From assembly GCA_910579675.1 (NCBI GenBank), contig CAJTUF010000004.1:1-64000 (forward strand): DNA of 64,000 bases. The letters are read 5' to 3'. The position numbers were made by a program, and so were the translations under genes. The notes under the pieces are model-generated. The model saw nothing but the letters and a program-made list of their open reading frames with translations, ran no database searches and had not been told where the DNA came from. The stretch is from an uncultured Muribaculaceae bacterium (lineage in GTDB: Bacteria > Bacteroidota > Bacteroidia > Bacteroidales > Muribaculaceae). Position 1 is the first letter of the stretch, and the number at the start of each line of letters is the position of its first letter. Positions 1-6,591 of the stretch are shown here, one piece after another.

Positions 1-81
1 TATTTAGGTTATCGCCCTCAATTTACGAAAAATGTGCCAAGAGCACGGTATCTAAAGGCAGATAAGTTGCGGAGGCCTTGA
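1..81 (+). CDS. possible 3' end of a gene entering from the left edge
   Basis: A frame is open from the first base to a TGA at 79-81 and gives 26 residues, ending in a basic stretch (KADKLRRP). It lies on the same strand as the next gene, and a promoter box follows 40 bases later, so it could be the tail of an upstream gene. The stretch is too short to assign to a family, and an open frame of this length also arises by chance. No function can be given. Confidence 0.2.
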   Translation, partial: YLGYRPQFTKNVPRARYLKADKLRRP

Positions 82-122
82 CCTTTTTATTCTGCCGGTG
101 TAAAAATCCCAGGATTTTTATG

Positions 123-130
123 TACTTTTG
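123..130 (+). promoter_or_regulatory. Bacteroidota -7 box upstream of the AlbA_2 remnant
   Basis: TACTTTTG matches the TAnnTTTG -7 consensus of Bacteroidota. Transcription would start near 135, after the TTG at 128 and before the ATG at 155. This is the main reason to choose ATG 155 as the start. No convincing TTTG -33 element is seen at the right distance. Confidence 0.55.
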
Positions 131-154
131 CATATTGACTCAGCATCAATAGAT

Positions 155-502
155 ATGGAGAAATCAGCAACAATCAGCATAGAATCATTGAAGACCTATC
201 GGGAGGGAAAACGGCTTGAAGTCAAGTCGGCCAAGGGCGGTCTGCCCAATTCCCTCTGGGAGACATATTCCGCTTTCGCTAATAGCGATGGCGGTGTCAT
301 CGTGCTCGGTGTCAAGGAGCGCGAGGATGGCTCATTGCTGATAGAGGGGCTGAAAGACGTTCATAAGTTGCTGAAAGACTTTTGGAATATGGTCAACAAC
401 CGTCAGAATGCGGTCGACTCGTCCGCGAAGGCTCTACCAAGTCTGGACGATGGATTGTCACGGATTGACGATATTATTAATGTTCAAATAGAATTGACAT
501 GA
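155..502 (+). CDS. truncated AlbA_2 (Schlafen-like) domain protein
   Basis: The 115-residue product resembles the start of AlbA_2/Schlafen-type ATP-binding proteins. It has an ESLKTYREG-KRLEVKSAKGG segment, then NSLWETYSAFANSDGG and IVLGVKE, the typical strand-helix-strand core. Full-length members continue for several hundred residues into a nucleotide-binding region and a winged helix. Here recognisable similarity stops after FWNMVNNR (about residue 80), and the last 30 residues look unrelated. It is therefore probably a broken remnant, although the small domain could still fold. Its stop codon overlaps the start of the next gene (ATGA at 499-502), which suggests translational coupling. Family recognition is from memory of the motif, not from a search. 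Confidence 0.6.
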   Translation: MEKSATISIESLKTYREGKRLEVKSAKGGLPNSLWETYSAFANSDGGVIVLGVKEREDGSLLIEGLKDVHKLLKDFWNMVNNRQNAVDSSAKALPSLDDGLSRIDDIINVQIELT

Positions 503-1419
503 GCATAAATTTGAGTATTATAGTGCCACATGACTTCAAGGATTTCAGAAATGAGGGAAAAGTACGTGAATATATCGAAAATACATTCGATAAATTTCGC
601 GCGTGGTTTGGTATGCAAAACGTATCCGATGAAGTTGTCATAGATCCAGAATCCGGTGAATATTCTTTTCGTCTTACTCCTTTAGATATGACCTTTTATC
701 TCACGAATGGTTACTGGTGTATTGAGACGTATAGGAACTACAGCCGATATTTCTGGCGTAATGAAAATAACCAGTGGTGGTACAGAAATCTAGTCTTTGA
801 CGCAGTCAGAGCAATGGGATTGAAATCAGCTTTCATATGTTCGGAATTCAACAGTTGGAATAGTCGTTTAGACGAAGAGATTTGTACATTTGAAGATTGG
901 GTCAAGTACAGCTGTGATGAAACAGAGACATTTGCGTCTATTGAAGACATTCCTGTTTTCCATGCTAAGGATATGCCATTATATACAGCTGAGTCCGATA
1001 AGAGAGTGTACTATGATTATCGACAAAAATATCTCGACAATTTCGAAGAAAGCATAGACAAACTTGCATCTTTGGAGGCTCTGCATCCAGAGTGTGAGAT
1101 TCTGATGACAACACAAATTGGACATTTTCTGTTGGTTAAAATCAACGGAAAAACAACTTTGATAAATTCTAAAACGGGAACTCCCTTACTTGATGATGCA
1201 ATTGACGGAGTAGACAATACTCTCAATTGTGCAGGCATAGTCATACGTAAGGAAGGAAAGGCTGCGTTGTTTTCAAACAGTGGAAAGCAATTGACTAATT
1301 TCAGGGAGGGTGATTTTGCCTGGAAATGGGCTGACATTGGAAATCATTGTCCTCTTGGATATTTATTCCGGGAGATTATAGATAAAGCAAGTGGACAGTC
1401 CTGGATAGAACCGGAATGA
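499..1419 (+). CDS. unknown protein with WG-repeat-like C-terminus
   Basis: This 306-residue cytoplasmic protein has no signal peptide and no membrane segment. It is rich in aromatic residues (for example WCIETYRNYSRYFWRNENNQWWYRN near residues 75-100). The C-terminal third contains short strand-turn units of the form hhhxxxGKxxLhN (ILMTTQIGHFLLVKINGKTTLIN; IVIRKEGKAALFSNSGKQL), reminiscent of degenerate WG repeats. I do not recognise the family. The gene starts inside the stop of the AlbA_2 remnant and is followed by a strong hairpin at 1534-1568. Base composition is clearly more AT-rich than the window's core genes, which suggests acquisition by transfer. Confidence 0.65.
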   Translation: MSINLSIIVPHDFKDFRNEGKVREYIENTFDKFRAWFGMQNVSDEVVIDPESGEYSFRLTPLDMTFYLTNGYWCIETYRNYSRYFWRNENNQWWYRNLVFDAVRAMGLKSAFICSEFNSWNSRLDEEICTFEDWVKYSCDETETFASIEDIPVFHAKDMPLYTAESDKRVYYDYRQKYLDNFEESIDKLASLEALHPECEILMTTQIGHFLLVKINGKTTLINSKTGTPLLDDAIDGVDNTLNCAGIVIRKEGKAALFSNSGKQLTNFREGDFAWKWADIGNHCPLGYLFREIIDKASGQSWIEPE

Positions 1420-1524
1420 TATAATATGGATTGAGGATTGACAAGGTCAACCAATGTTACGAATGTCCGGCGATGAGATGAGACCGTTTAAAGAAGAACG
1501 CAGCCTGTTGGCGGCCATTAGTAT

Positions 1525-1572
1525 AAAAAATTAGCGAAGCGGCCCATTGTTTTATTGGGCCGCTTCGCCTTT
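1525..1572. terminator. bidirectional intrinsic terminator
   Basis: A 13-bp perfect stem (GCGAAGCGGCCCA at 1534-1546 pairing with 1556-1568) encloses a T-rich loop. On the minus strand it is followed by TTTTTT (1525-1530), a good U-tract for the HU gene transcript. On the plus strand it is followed by CTTTCTAT, which would serve the 306-aa gene. The genes converge here. Between 1569 and 1672 I see nothing further. Confidence 0.75.
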
Positions 1573-1672
1573 CTATAGTAATATATCTCAGGTAAGTAAT
1601 TCACGATCGATAATCTGGCAGCCACTGGATGAAGCTCCATCATCCTCGCCGTAATCTTCCCCTACGGCCAAA

Positions 1673-1948
1673 TTATTTTGCCACATCTTCTTTGAAGCTG
1701 TCGGCAGGTTTGAAAAATGGGATGTTGTGAGCTGGTATTATGATGGTCGTGTTCTTGGAGATGTTTCGTGCCGTCTTCTCAGCACGTTTCTTGACCTGAA
1801 AAGTTCCGAAGCCACGGAGATATACATTCTCACCGTGCGCGAGGCTGTCTTTAACAACCTCCATTAAGTTCTCAACCACCGAGAGGACGCTTGCCTTGTC
1901 AATTCCGGTGGATTTAGTGATCTCAGTAACTATATCTGCTTTAGTCAT
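1673..1948 (-). CDS. HU/IHF-family DNA-binding protein
   Basis: The 91-residue product is a histone-like nucleoid protein that binds and bends DNA as a dimer. It begins MTKADIVTEITKSTGIDK, the usual HU helix pair. It then has GFGTFQVKKRAEKTARN and the IPAHNIPFFKPADSFK segment, equivalent to the beta-arm base and C-terminal helix of HU/IHF. An in-frame upstream extension to 2038 exists. It would run through the divergent promoter and has no family counterpart, so ATG 1948 is chosen. A -7 box (TAACTTTG read on the minus strand) lies at 1975-1982, within an inverted repeat shared with the divergent PH-domain gene. Confidence 0.92.
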   Translation of the reverse strand: MTKADIVTEITKSTGIDKASVLSVVENLMEVVKDSLAHGENVYLRGFGTFQVKKRAEKTARNISKNTTIIIPAHNIPFFKPADSFKEDVAK

Positions 1949-1970
1949 TGTAGGTAATTGTTTTATTCCG

Positions 1971-2016
1971 GCTGCAAAGTTAATAACAATTAATGAGAAT
2001 GCGTTAACTTTGCAGC
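1971..2016. promoter_or_regulatory. divergent promoter pair inside a perfect inverted repeat
   Basis: GCTGCAAAGTTAA at 1971-1983 is the exact reverse complement of TTAACTTTGCAGC at 2004-2016. Each arm contains a TAACTTTG -7 box, one directed to the HU gene on the minus strand and one to the PH-domain gene on the plus strand. The 20-base spacer means the upstream elements of the two promoters must overlap. Confidence 0.7.
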
Positions 2017-2100
2017 ATGACAACAAAAAGAATCGCAAAATTAAGTAGCTGCCGGGGACGCAACACTATGCCTCCGGGGCGCTTCAACCCACCGGATGAT

Positions 2101-2538
2101 ATGGATGCAACGTTTTACAGTTCAAAGATCGATTGGTGGATACCAGCCGTTGTCATCCTCACCATGTCGGTGGCCTTTATCGGCCCGATTATCGACGGAG
2201 ATATTTTTGTTGTAGGCATCATTGTCGGTGGGTTGCTTGGCGCAATGGAGATTGTGATGTTTGCCAGTGTAAAATATCAGATTCGTGGAAACCAACTCGG
2301 CATTAGAAATACTTTATACCACTGGGATTGGTTTCCGATTGATAAAATCTCTTCGATCAAGAAAACGAGTGGCATTTTATCTGCCCCGGCTTTATCGACC
2401 AAGCGTGTTTCAATCACATTCGGCGACCGCTCCATTCTTAAAAGTGCCATGCCTCTCGAAATTTCTCCTGTCGATCGCGATGGATTCATTGCCAACCTCG
2501 TGAAAATCAACCCTAAAATTACGACACCTGCCGATTAA
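2101..2538 (+). CDS. PH-domain (bPH_4-type) membrane protein
   Basis: The chosen start gives 145 residues. The N-terminus has FYSSKIDWWIPAVVI leading into two hydrophobic segments (about residues 15-33 and 38-58). A soluble domain follows with YQIRGNQLGIRN, then WFPIDKISSIKKTSG and RVSITFGDRSILKSAMPLEISPVDRDGFIANL, the strand pattern of bacterial PH domains. The frame is open back to 2017. The promoter box ends at 2012, so the very N-terminus is uncertain (ATG 2101, ATG 2068 or a leaderless ATG 2017). ATG 2101 is preferred because homologues begin just before the FYSSKIDWW motif. The next gene has the same architecture, so the two are probably a tandem pair. No specific function is known. Confidence 0.7.
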   Translation: MDATFYSSKIDWWIPAVVILTMSVAFIGPIIDGDIFVVGIIVGGLLGAMEIVMFASVKYQIRGNQLGIRNTLYHWDWFPIDKISSIKKTSGILSAPALSTKRVSITFGDRSILKSAMPLEISPVDRDGFIANLVKINPKITTPAD

Positions 2539-2622
2539 CGATTTGATGGCCTGACTTCGCGACAAGCCAAATTACACCCCTCGCAATATCATTCAATATA
2601 CATCACCCAAACGACCCTTTTT

Positions 2623-3093
2623 ATGGACAAATCATTTATCATGGGGTGGAGCAAAGCCACCCGTATCATGCCCATAGCCGGCGCTCTGATGCTGTCGCCC
2701 ATTATAGCGGTCTCCTTTACCGCAATTCCGCTTCTGGGGCTTGGACTATTGGCCCCGGTAGTCTTTATGATATGGCTTCAATACATGACTATTCGTGGCG
2801 GCAAATATATAGTGACCGGCAATGAAATTATTGTCAAGATGTTTTGGACTAAGACAAGGCGTTTTTCCATCGACAAGATTCAGAAAATAGATTATATTGA
2901 CCTCGGTACAGACTGGGGGCGCTGCCCTCCCAACACAAGACTCCAATTGGCTGTATATTTTGAGCGGAAATATGTCAAAAGCGTCGAGCCATTCAGGTTT
3001 GGCCCGTCAGATCGGGATGGATTTGTTGAAGCGTTGCTGGAACACAACCCCGGGATTATAGTCGACAAAAAAAAGGAAGTTGGAAGTGTTTAA
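2623..3093 (+). CDS. second PH-domain membrane protein, paralogue of the preceding gene
   Basis: The product has 156 residues with two adjacent hydrophobic helices (about 15-35 and 37-55). These lead into a cytoplasmic PH-like domain: TIRGGKYIVTGNEIIVKMFWTKTRRFSIDKIQKIDYID, then PFRFGPSDRDGFVEALLEHNPGI. The last part lines up with SPVDRDGFIANLVKINPKI in the upstream gene, which supports an old tandem duplication. The genes lie 84 bases apart on the same strand. Similar small PH-domain membrane proteins are widespread and uncharacterised. Start codons at 2623 or 2641 are both possible. Confidence 0.7.
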   Translation: MDKSFIMGWSKATRIMPIAGALMLSPIIAVSFTAIPLLGLGLLAPVVFMIWLQYMTIRGGKYIVTGNEIIVKMFWTKTRRFSIDKIQKIDYIDLGTDWGRCPPNTRLQLAVYFERKYVKSVEPFRFGPSDRDGFVEALLEHNPGIIVDKKKEVGSV

Positions 3094-3145
3094 CTACTTC
3101 ACGACTCAAATAAATCGGCTCTTGGTTTGTTATAGTTATTGATTT

Positions 3146-3586
3146 ATGAAACTCATCAAACCCTTAAGGTATATGAACAAGAAATATACACCTGAGAATA
3201 TAACGCATCTTGAACCGGACGACATCTTTGTGTTCGGTAGCAATCTAGACGGACTCCACATGGGTGGAGCGGCCCGGGTAGCCTACGAGAAGTTTGGCGC
3301 CGTTTGGGGCCAGGGGGTTGGCATACAAGGTCAGTCCTACGCCATTCCTACAATGCAAGGTGGCGTAGAGACCATCAAGCCATATGTTGACCAATTCATC
3401 GAGTTGGCCCGCGAATGGGACCAGAACACATTTTATGTCACCCGTATTGGCTGCGGCATAGCCGGATTTACCGACGAGGAGATTGCCCCCCTCTTTGATG
3501 AGGCTTACGACCTGTACAATGTCAGGCTGCCCAAATCATTTGCTGAGATTATCGAACGCAACCGCAATCACCGGCAACAAACATGA
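3146..3586 (+). CDS. A1S_2505-family (phage non-structural-like) protein
   Basis: The 146-residue soluble protein contains the family hallmarks DDIFVFGSNLDGLHMGGAA, then GAVWGQGVGIQGQSYAIPTM, then FYVTRIGCGIAGFTDEEIAPLF. I recognise this pattern from proteins labelled A1S_2505-family phage non-structural proteins. The glycine-rich loops suggest a nucleotide- or ADP-ribose-type binding fold, but the activity is unknown to me. ATG 3173 (MNKKYTPENI) is an alternative start closer to typical family N-termini. It stands alone between the PH-domain pair and a convergent operon. No other phage genes are nearby, so it is probably resident cargo rather than part of a prophage. Confidence 0.65.
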   Translation: MKLIKPLRYMNKKYTPENITHLEPDDIFVFGSNLDGLHMGGAARVAYEKFGAVWGQGVGIQGQSYAIPTMQGGVETIKPYVDQFIELAREWDQNTFYVTRIGCGIAGFTDEEIAPLFDEAYDLYNVRLPKSFAEIIERNRNHRQQT

Positions 3587-3701
3587 TCATGCAGACTCCA
3601 CAGCCCATATTATGGGATCATCGCAGCCATTGATTACCTGATGCTTCCTGAGCCACCACTCTATGATTAACGACCATTCACAATAGAGCCATGTGGTGAT
3701 C

Positions 3702-4184
3702 TTACGGTTTCGACTTTCCTACTGGCGGCTGAGTCAGCGTGATTCTCACCACCGTTGTGTGGTCGAGGCTTCCGGCTACAGCTTTATCGAAATGGTCTAT
3801 ATATCTGGGAAGAAAACGCTCGCAGATAAGGCGCAATGCCTCTATCTTTTCCGCATCATCCGTCACAATCTCCGCTTTGCCGATAGCGGTAGCCGAATGA
3901 TAATATTCGGTGAAATTGTTTTTCGCCTCCTCAAACTTTGGCATACATCTGCTCACAGCCGAGAGACTCACAGTGGGATTACATATGAGGCAATCCATTT
4001 TCTCACCCTCTGCCGCACAATGAAAGTAAAAAGCAGACTCACCTTTGCGCACCATATTCAGTGGGATTCCATAGGGGGTAGCGTCAGGGCGGACCATACT
4101 CAATGTGACAAACGGCGCCTTATCAAACACCTCCAGCGCCCATCCGGAATCTCTCCTCGCTTCACCTCTTCGCATATGTTTCAT
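3702..4184 (-). CDS. pyridoxamine 5'-phosphate oxidase-family (NimA-like) flavoprotein
   Basis: The 160-residue product begins MKHMRRGEARRDSGWALEVFDKAPFVTLSMVRPDATPYGIPLN, the start of NimA-like PNPOx-fold proteins that bind FMN and reduce small molecules such as nitro compounds. It continues with FYFHCAAEGEKMDCLICNPTVSLSAV and FTEYYHSATAIGKAEIV, also typical of the family. The start is ATG 4184 because it overlaps the stop of the preceding gene as ATGA (4181-4184), a sign of translational coupling. An upstream extension to 4238 would lie wholly inside that gene. It is the last gene of an HxlR - monooxygenase - PNPOx operon. Its substrate is not known. Confidence 0.8.
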   Translation of the reverse strand: MKHMRRGEARRDSGWALEVFDKAPFVTLSMVRPDATPYGIPLNMVRKGESAFYFHCAAEGEKMDCLICNPTVSLSAVSRCMPKFEEAKNNFTEYYHSATAIGKAEIVTDDAEKIEALRLICERFLPRYIDHFDKAVAGSLDHTTVVRITLTQPPVGKSKP

Positions 4185-4621
4185 CGGGCTATCGTATTGA
4201 TAAGTTTGTTGAACGGATTCAGTGGTGATTGATCGCAAAGTTCAAGGCTTTTGACCATGTGGAGAGTGCCCTGCTTATATTTCTGAAAATGGTCAGATGC
4301 TATATGTGATTTGTATGCCTCCTGCGACGAATATGTCTCCAGGATAGTGATCACGCATCGGTCCTCCTTGTCCTGCATGGCATACATGGTCAGCACACCC
4401 GGTTCGGTGAGAAGTGATTTTGTCCCCACCTCAACCGCAAATTCCATATATTCATCAAGATACTGAGGATAAACCTCTATTTTTGACAGCCTGACTATAG
4501 CGTCTGGGCCCATCTTTTCTTTCTCTACCATATTAGGGGTCTGAGCGCACAACGACAACACCGTCACCGCGCATACGATTATAGCTAAAAATCTATTTCT
4601 TACTGCCATACTTCTTTTCAA
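4181..4621 (-). CDS. exported ABM-domain (putative quinol monooxygenase) protein
   Basis: The product has 146 residues. After a basic N-terminus and a hydrophobic stretch ending in LSLCAQ (about residues 9-27) there is a single antibiotic-biosynthesis-monooxygenase domain. It reads IVRLSKIEVYPQYLDEYMEFAVEVGTKSLLTEPGVLTMYAM, then TILETYSSQEAYKSHIASDHFQKYK. The family is a ferredoxin-like dimeric fold that oxidises quinols or related aromatics, often without a cofactor. The export signal implies a periplasmic location. The cysteine in LSLC might be lipidated, but the lipobox is poor. The start (4621, or 4609) lies inside the 3' end of the HxlR gene, and the stop overlaps the next start. It is therefore an operon middle gene, probably under HxlR control. 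Confidence 0.75.
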   Translation of the reverse strand: MKRSMAVRNRFLAIIVCAVTVLSLCAQTPNMVEKEKMGPDAIVRLSKIEVYPQYLDEYMEFAVEVGTKSLLTEPGVLTMYAMQDKEDRCVITILETYSSQEAYKSHIASDHFQKYKQGTLHMVKSLELCDQSPLNPFNKLINTIAR

Positions 4622-4952
4622 AGAGATCGAAATGGTCCTCTCCCCATTGGAGCATTGAGTCGATTATAGGCAAAAGCGACTTGCCAAGCTCGGTAATCAC
4701 ATATTCAGAGCGTGGGGGCAACTCCGCATAAATGGTTTTGGCGACAAGACCATCGGCCACCATCTCCTTCAACTGTATGTCAAGCACTCTTGGGGTTGCC
4801 TCAGGAAGTGATTTGTGAATCTCATTCGGGCGCATAGGGGCGCCCGAGCGCAACTCATCAAGTATACACGACTTCCATTTCGATTCTATAAGGCTCATCG
4901 TGAGCCTGAGCGGACAGTCCAAGTCAACAGGGATTTTCTTTTCGTAGGCCAT
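4593..4952 (-). CDS. HxlR-family transcriptional regulator
   Basis: The 119-residue winged-helix protein has the HxlR signature DCPLRLTMSLIESKWKSCILDELRSGAPMRPNEIHKSL. After that come the recognition segment TPRVLDIQLKEMVADGLVAKTIYAELPPRSEYVITELGKSL and a final dimer helix. HxlR proteins usually sense redox-active or electrophilic compounds and control neighbouring oxidoreductases. ATG 4952 is chosen. A frame extension to 5027 would cross the -7 box TACCTTTG (4974-4981, minus strand). The regulator heads the operon with the ABM and PNPOx-like genes and faces the SnoaL/NTF2-like gene at 5103. Two near-identical repeats between them are candidate operators. Confidence 0.88.
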   Translation of the reverse strand: MAYEKKIPVDLDCPLRLTMSLIESKWKSCILDELRSGAPMRPNEIHKSLPEATPRVLDIQLKEMVADGLVAKTIYAELPPRSEYVITELGKSLLPIIDSMLQWGEDHFDLFEKKYGSKK

Positions 4953-4973
4953 TCTAATGCTGGTTTTGAGATG

Positions 4974-5075
4974 CAAAGGTAGTGAATATCGCTGAAAGTC
5001 AGCATACCGAAAAATCTTTCCATACACGAAAAATTTTTCAGTACTTGACTGCTATTGATTACCATTGTAATTTTG
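4974..5075. promoter_or_regulatory. divergent promoter region with candidate HxlR operator repeats
   Basis: A minus-strand -7 box TACCTTTG lies at 4974-4981. A plus-strand -7 box TAATTTTG lies at 5068-5075, with TTGACT at 5045-5050 suitably placed as its upstream element. Between them are two adjacent imperfect direct repeats, CATACCGAAAAATCTTTC (5003-5020) and CATACACGAAAAATTTTTC (5021-5039). Their position suits an operator controlling both directions. Confidence 0.6.
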
Positions 5076-5102
5076 CACTCACAAAATCAAACAAATACAC
5101 TT

Positions 5103-5495
5103 ATGAGAGACAAACTCAAGGAATACGATGCAGTGGCCAAAGCCGCTGAAAAATTTGTAAAGAGCGTTGCCGAGGGCAACAGTGCCTATGCTAAAGAACT
5201 ATTCACCGACGATGCAGTGCTGTTCGGCATACTCGACGGAGTGCTTGAGCATGGATCAATCCAACAATTCTACCACAATGTCGACACTGTCGGTGCCGGC
5301 GACAACTTCCATGCCCGCATAGATGTCATTGCCGTAGAAGAAACCGTCGCTGTGGTGCGTGTTCTTGAAGAAGGATGGGGCGGACGCATTGACTTCACTG
5401 ATTTCCTTCTGCTCCTGAAGGTCGGGGACGAGTGGAAATGCGTAGCCAAGGCCTACAACCAAAATTCCGACACCATAAAGAGCGCCTGCATCTGA
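5103..5495 (+). CDS. NTF2-like (putative lumazine-binding) protein
   Basis: The 130-residue product is a compact alpha+beta barrel of the SnoaL/NTF2 superfamily. It starts with helices (AVAKAAEKFVKSVAEGNSAYAKELFTDDAVLFGIL), has HGSIQQFYHNVDTVGAGDNFHARIDVIAVEETVAVVRVLEEGWGGRIDFTDFLLLLKVGDEWKCVAKAYNQN, and matches the group annotated as putative lumazine-binding. There is no signal peptide. The start ATG 5103 follows the -7 box at 5068-5075 by about 28 bases. The gene is divergent from the HxlR regulator, so it is probably part of the same response. Substrate unknown. Confidence 0.75.
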   Translation: MRDKLKEYDAVAKAAEKFVKSVAEGNSAYAKELFTDDAVLFGILDGVLEHGSIQQFYHNVDTVGAGDNFHARIDVIAVEETVAVVRVLEEGWGGRIDFTDFLLLLKVGDEWKCVAKAYNQNSDTIKSACI

Positions 5496-5640
5496 GGTCA
5501 TCCCACATCTGAGGATTAGAAAAACAATATCTGCAACGCTGTCTTTCAGCGTCAGATAATGAAAGCCTCTGATAGGTTCCCTCATTCAATTCGGAGGTTC
5601 AGACACGCGGCGCAGAATATAGTAGCTCGACCATCGCAAG

Positions 5641-6591
5641 CTAAATGAGCACTGACGACGACTGCACTTCTATGAACTTGAGAAGTAGCACCATGCCAAT
5701 CGCCACAACCTCCACCCGGCGGTTTATTATTACCGCACGCTCCATGTCGGCGTTTCCTAAATCGCGCTCGGTAGTGCCGATGTAGGGTTTATCGACACAT
5801 TCTCCAAAGTAGTCGTGAGGCCCGCCGAACCGGCAATCGAGTATACCGGCAAGAGCCGCTTCCGGATACCCGCTGTTGGGACTCGCATGCTCCGATCCGT
5901 AGCGGCTCACAAATCGAATCAGGCGCCACCTTCCGGCCACAGCTATCATGAGCAACGCCGTGATCCGTGCCGGAATATAATTGGCGACATCATCAATTCG
6001 TGCCGCAATCATGCCGAAGAGGCGGTAGCGCTTGTTTCGGTAGCCTATCATCGAGTCGAGTGTGTTGACCATCTTGTAGGCCATCATTCCCGGCACTCCG
6101 AGCAACGCATACCAGAAGAGCGGTGCCACCACTCCGTCGCTCAGATTCTCGGCCAAAGTTTCAAGTGCCGCAGTGCGTATCTCGCAGGCCGACAGCGACG
6201 CCGTGTCGCGCCCCACTATCCGCCCCACCTGAAGGCGCCCGGCGTCGAGCGACTTATCCACAGCCTTAAACACCATCTTCACCTCACGTATAAGAGTAGT
6301 GCCGGCCAAACAGAAAAAAATCAGGATAGCCTGCAGAGCAAAGTCGGCCCACACGCAGCCCGACACAACCTGCAAGAGCCACCATGTCAGCATAAAAACG
6401 GCCACTATAAGCCCTATAGCCACAATGCCACCTTTCAGCCTGCGGAATGAGCCTTTGTTGAGCCTGCGCTCACAGAAACCTATAGCTCGCCCGAACCACA
6501 CAACCGGATGAGGGAACCACGACGGATCGCCAATCAGACAATCCATAATCCAAGCCGCCACAAGCGGTCCGAACGCTACAACATATTCCAT
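5641..6591 (-). CDS. cbiB: adenosylcobinamide-phosphate synthase
   Basis: The 316-residue integral membrane enzyme attaches aminopropanol or its phosphate to adenosylcobyric acid, giving adenosylcobinamide (phosphate). The N-terminus has the family signature DCLIGDPSWFPHPVVWFGRAIGFCERRLN. Several hydrophobic segments follow, then GRIVGRDTASLSACEIRTAALETLAENLSDGVVAPLFWYALLGVPGMMAYKMVNTLDSMIGY and SPNSGYPEAALAGILDCRFGGPHDYFG. Length is normal for CbiB/CobD. It is the last gene of the riboswitch-led cobQ-cobD-cbiB operon, and its start overlaps the end of the aminotransferase gene by 16 bases. Its substrates are the products of the two upstream genes. Confidence 0.93.
   Translation of the reverse strand: MEYVVAFGPLVAAWIMDCLIGDPSWFPHPVVWFGRAIGFCERRLNKGSFRRLKGGIVAIGLIVAVFMLTWWLLQVVSGCVWADFALQAILIFFCLAGTTLIREVKMVFKAVDKSLDAGRLQVGRIVGRDTASLSACEIRTAALETLAENLSDGVVAPLFWYALLGVPGMMAYKMVNTLDSMIGYRNKRYRLFGMIAARIDDVANYIPARITALLMIAVAGRWRLIRFVSRYGSEHASPNSGYPEAALAGILDCRFGGPHDYFGECVDKPYIGTTERDLGNADMERAVIINRRVEVVAIGMVLLLKFIEVQSSSVLI

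Noticed and set aside
2017..2100. Longer start for the first PH-domain gene at ATG 2017
   Set aside because: It would be leaderless and adds an Arg-rich segment not expected in the family. It cannot be fully excluded, because leaderless genes seem to occur here.
3146..3586. Prophage fragment suggested by the A1S_2505-family gene
   Set aside because: No other phage-like gene or attachment repeat is adjacent. A single family name is not evidence of a prophage.
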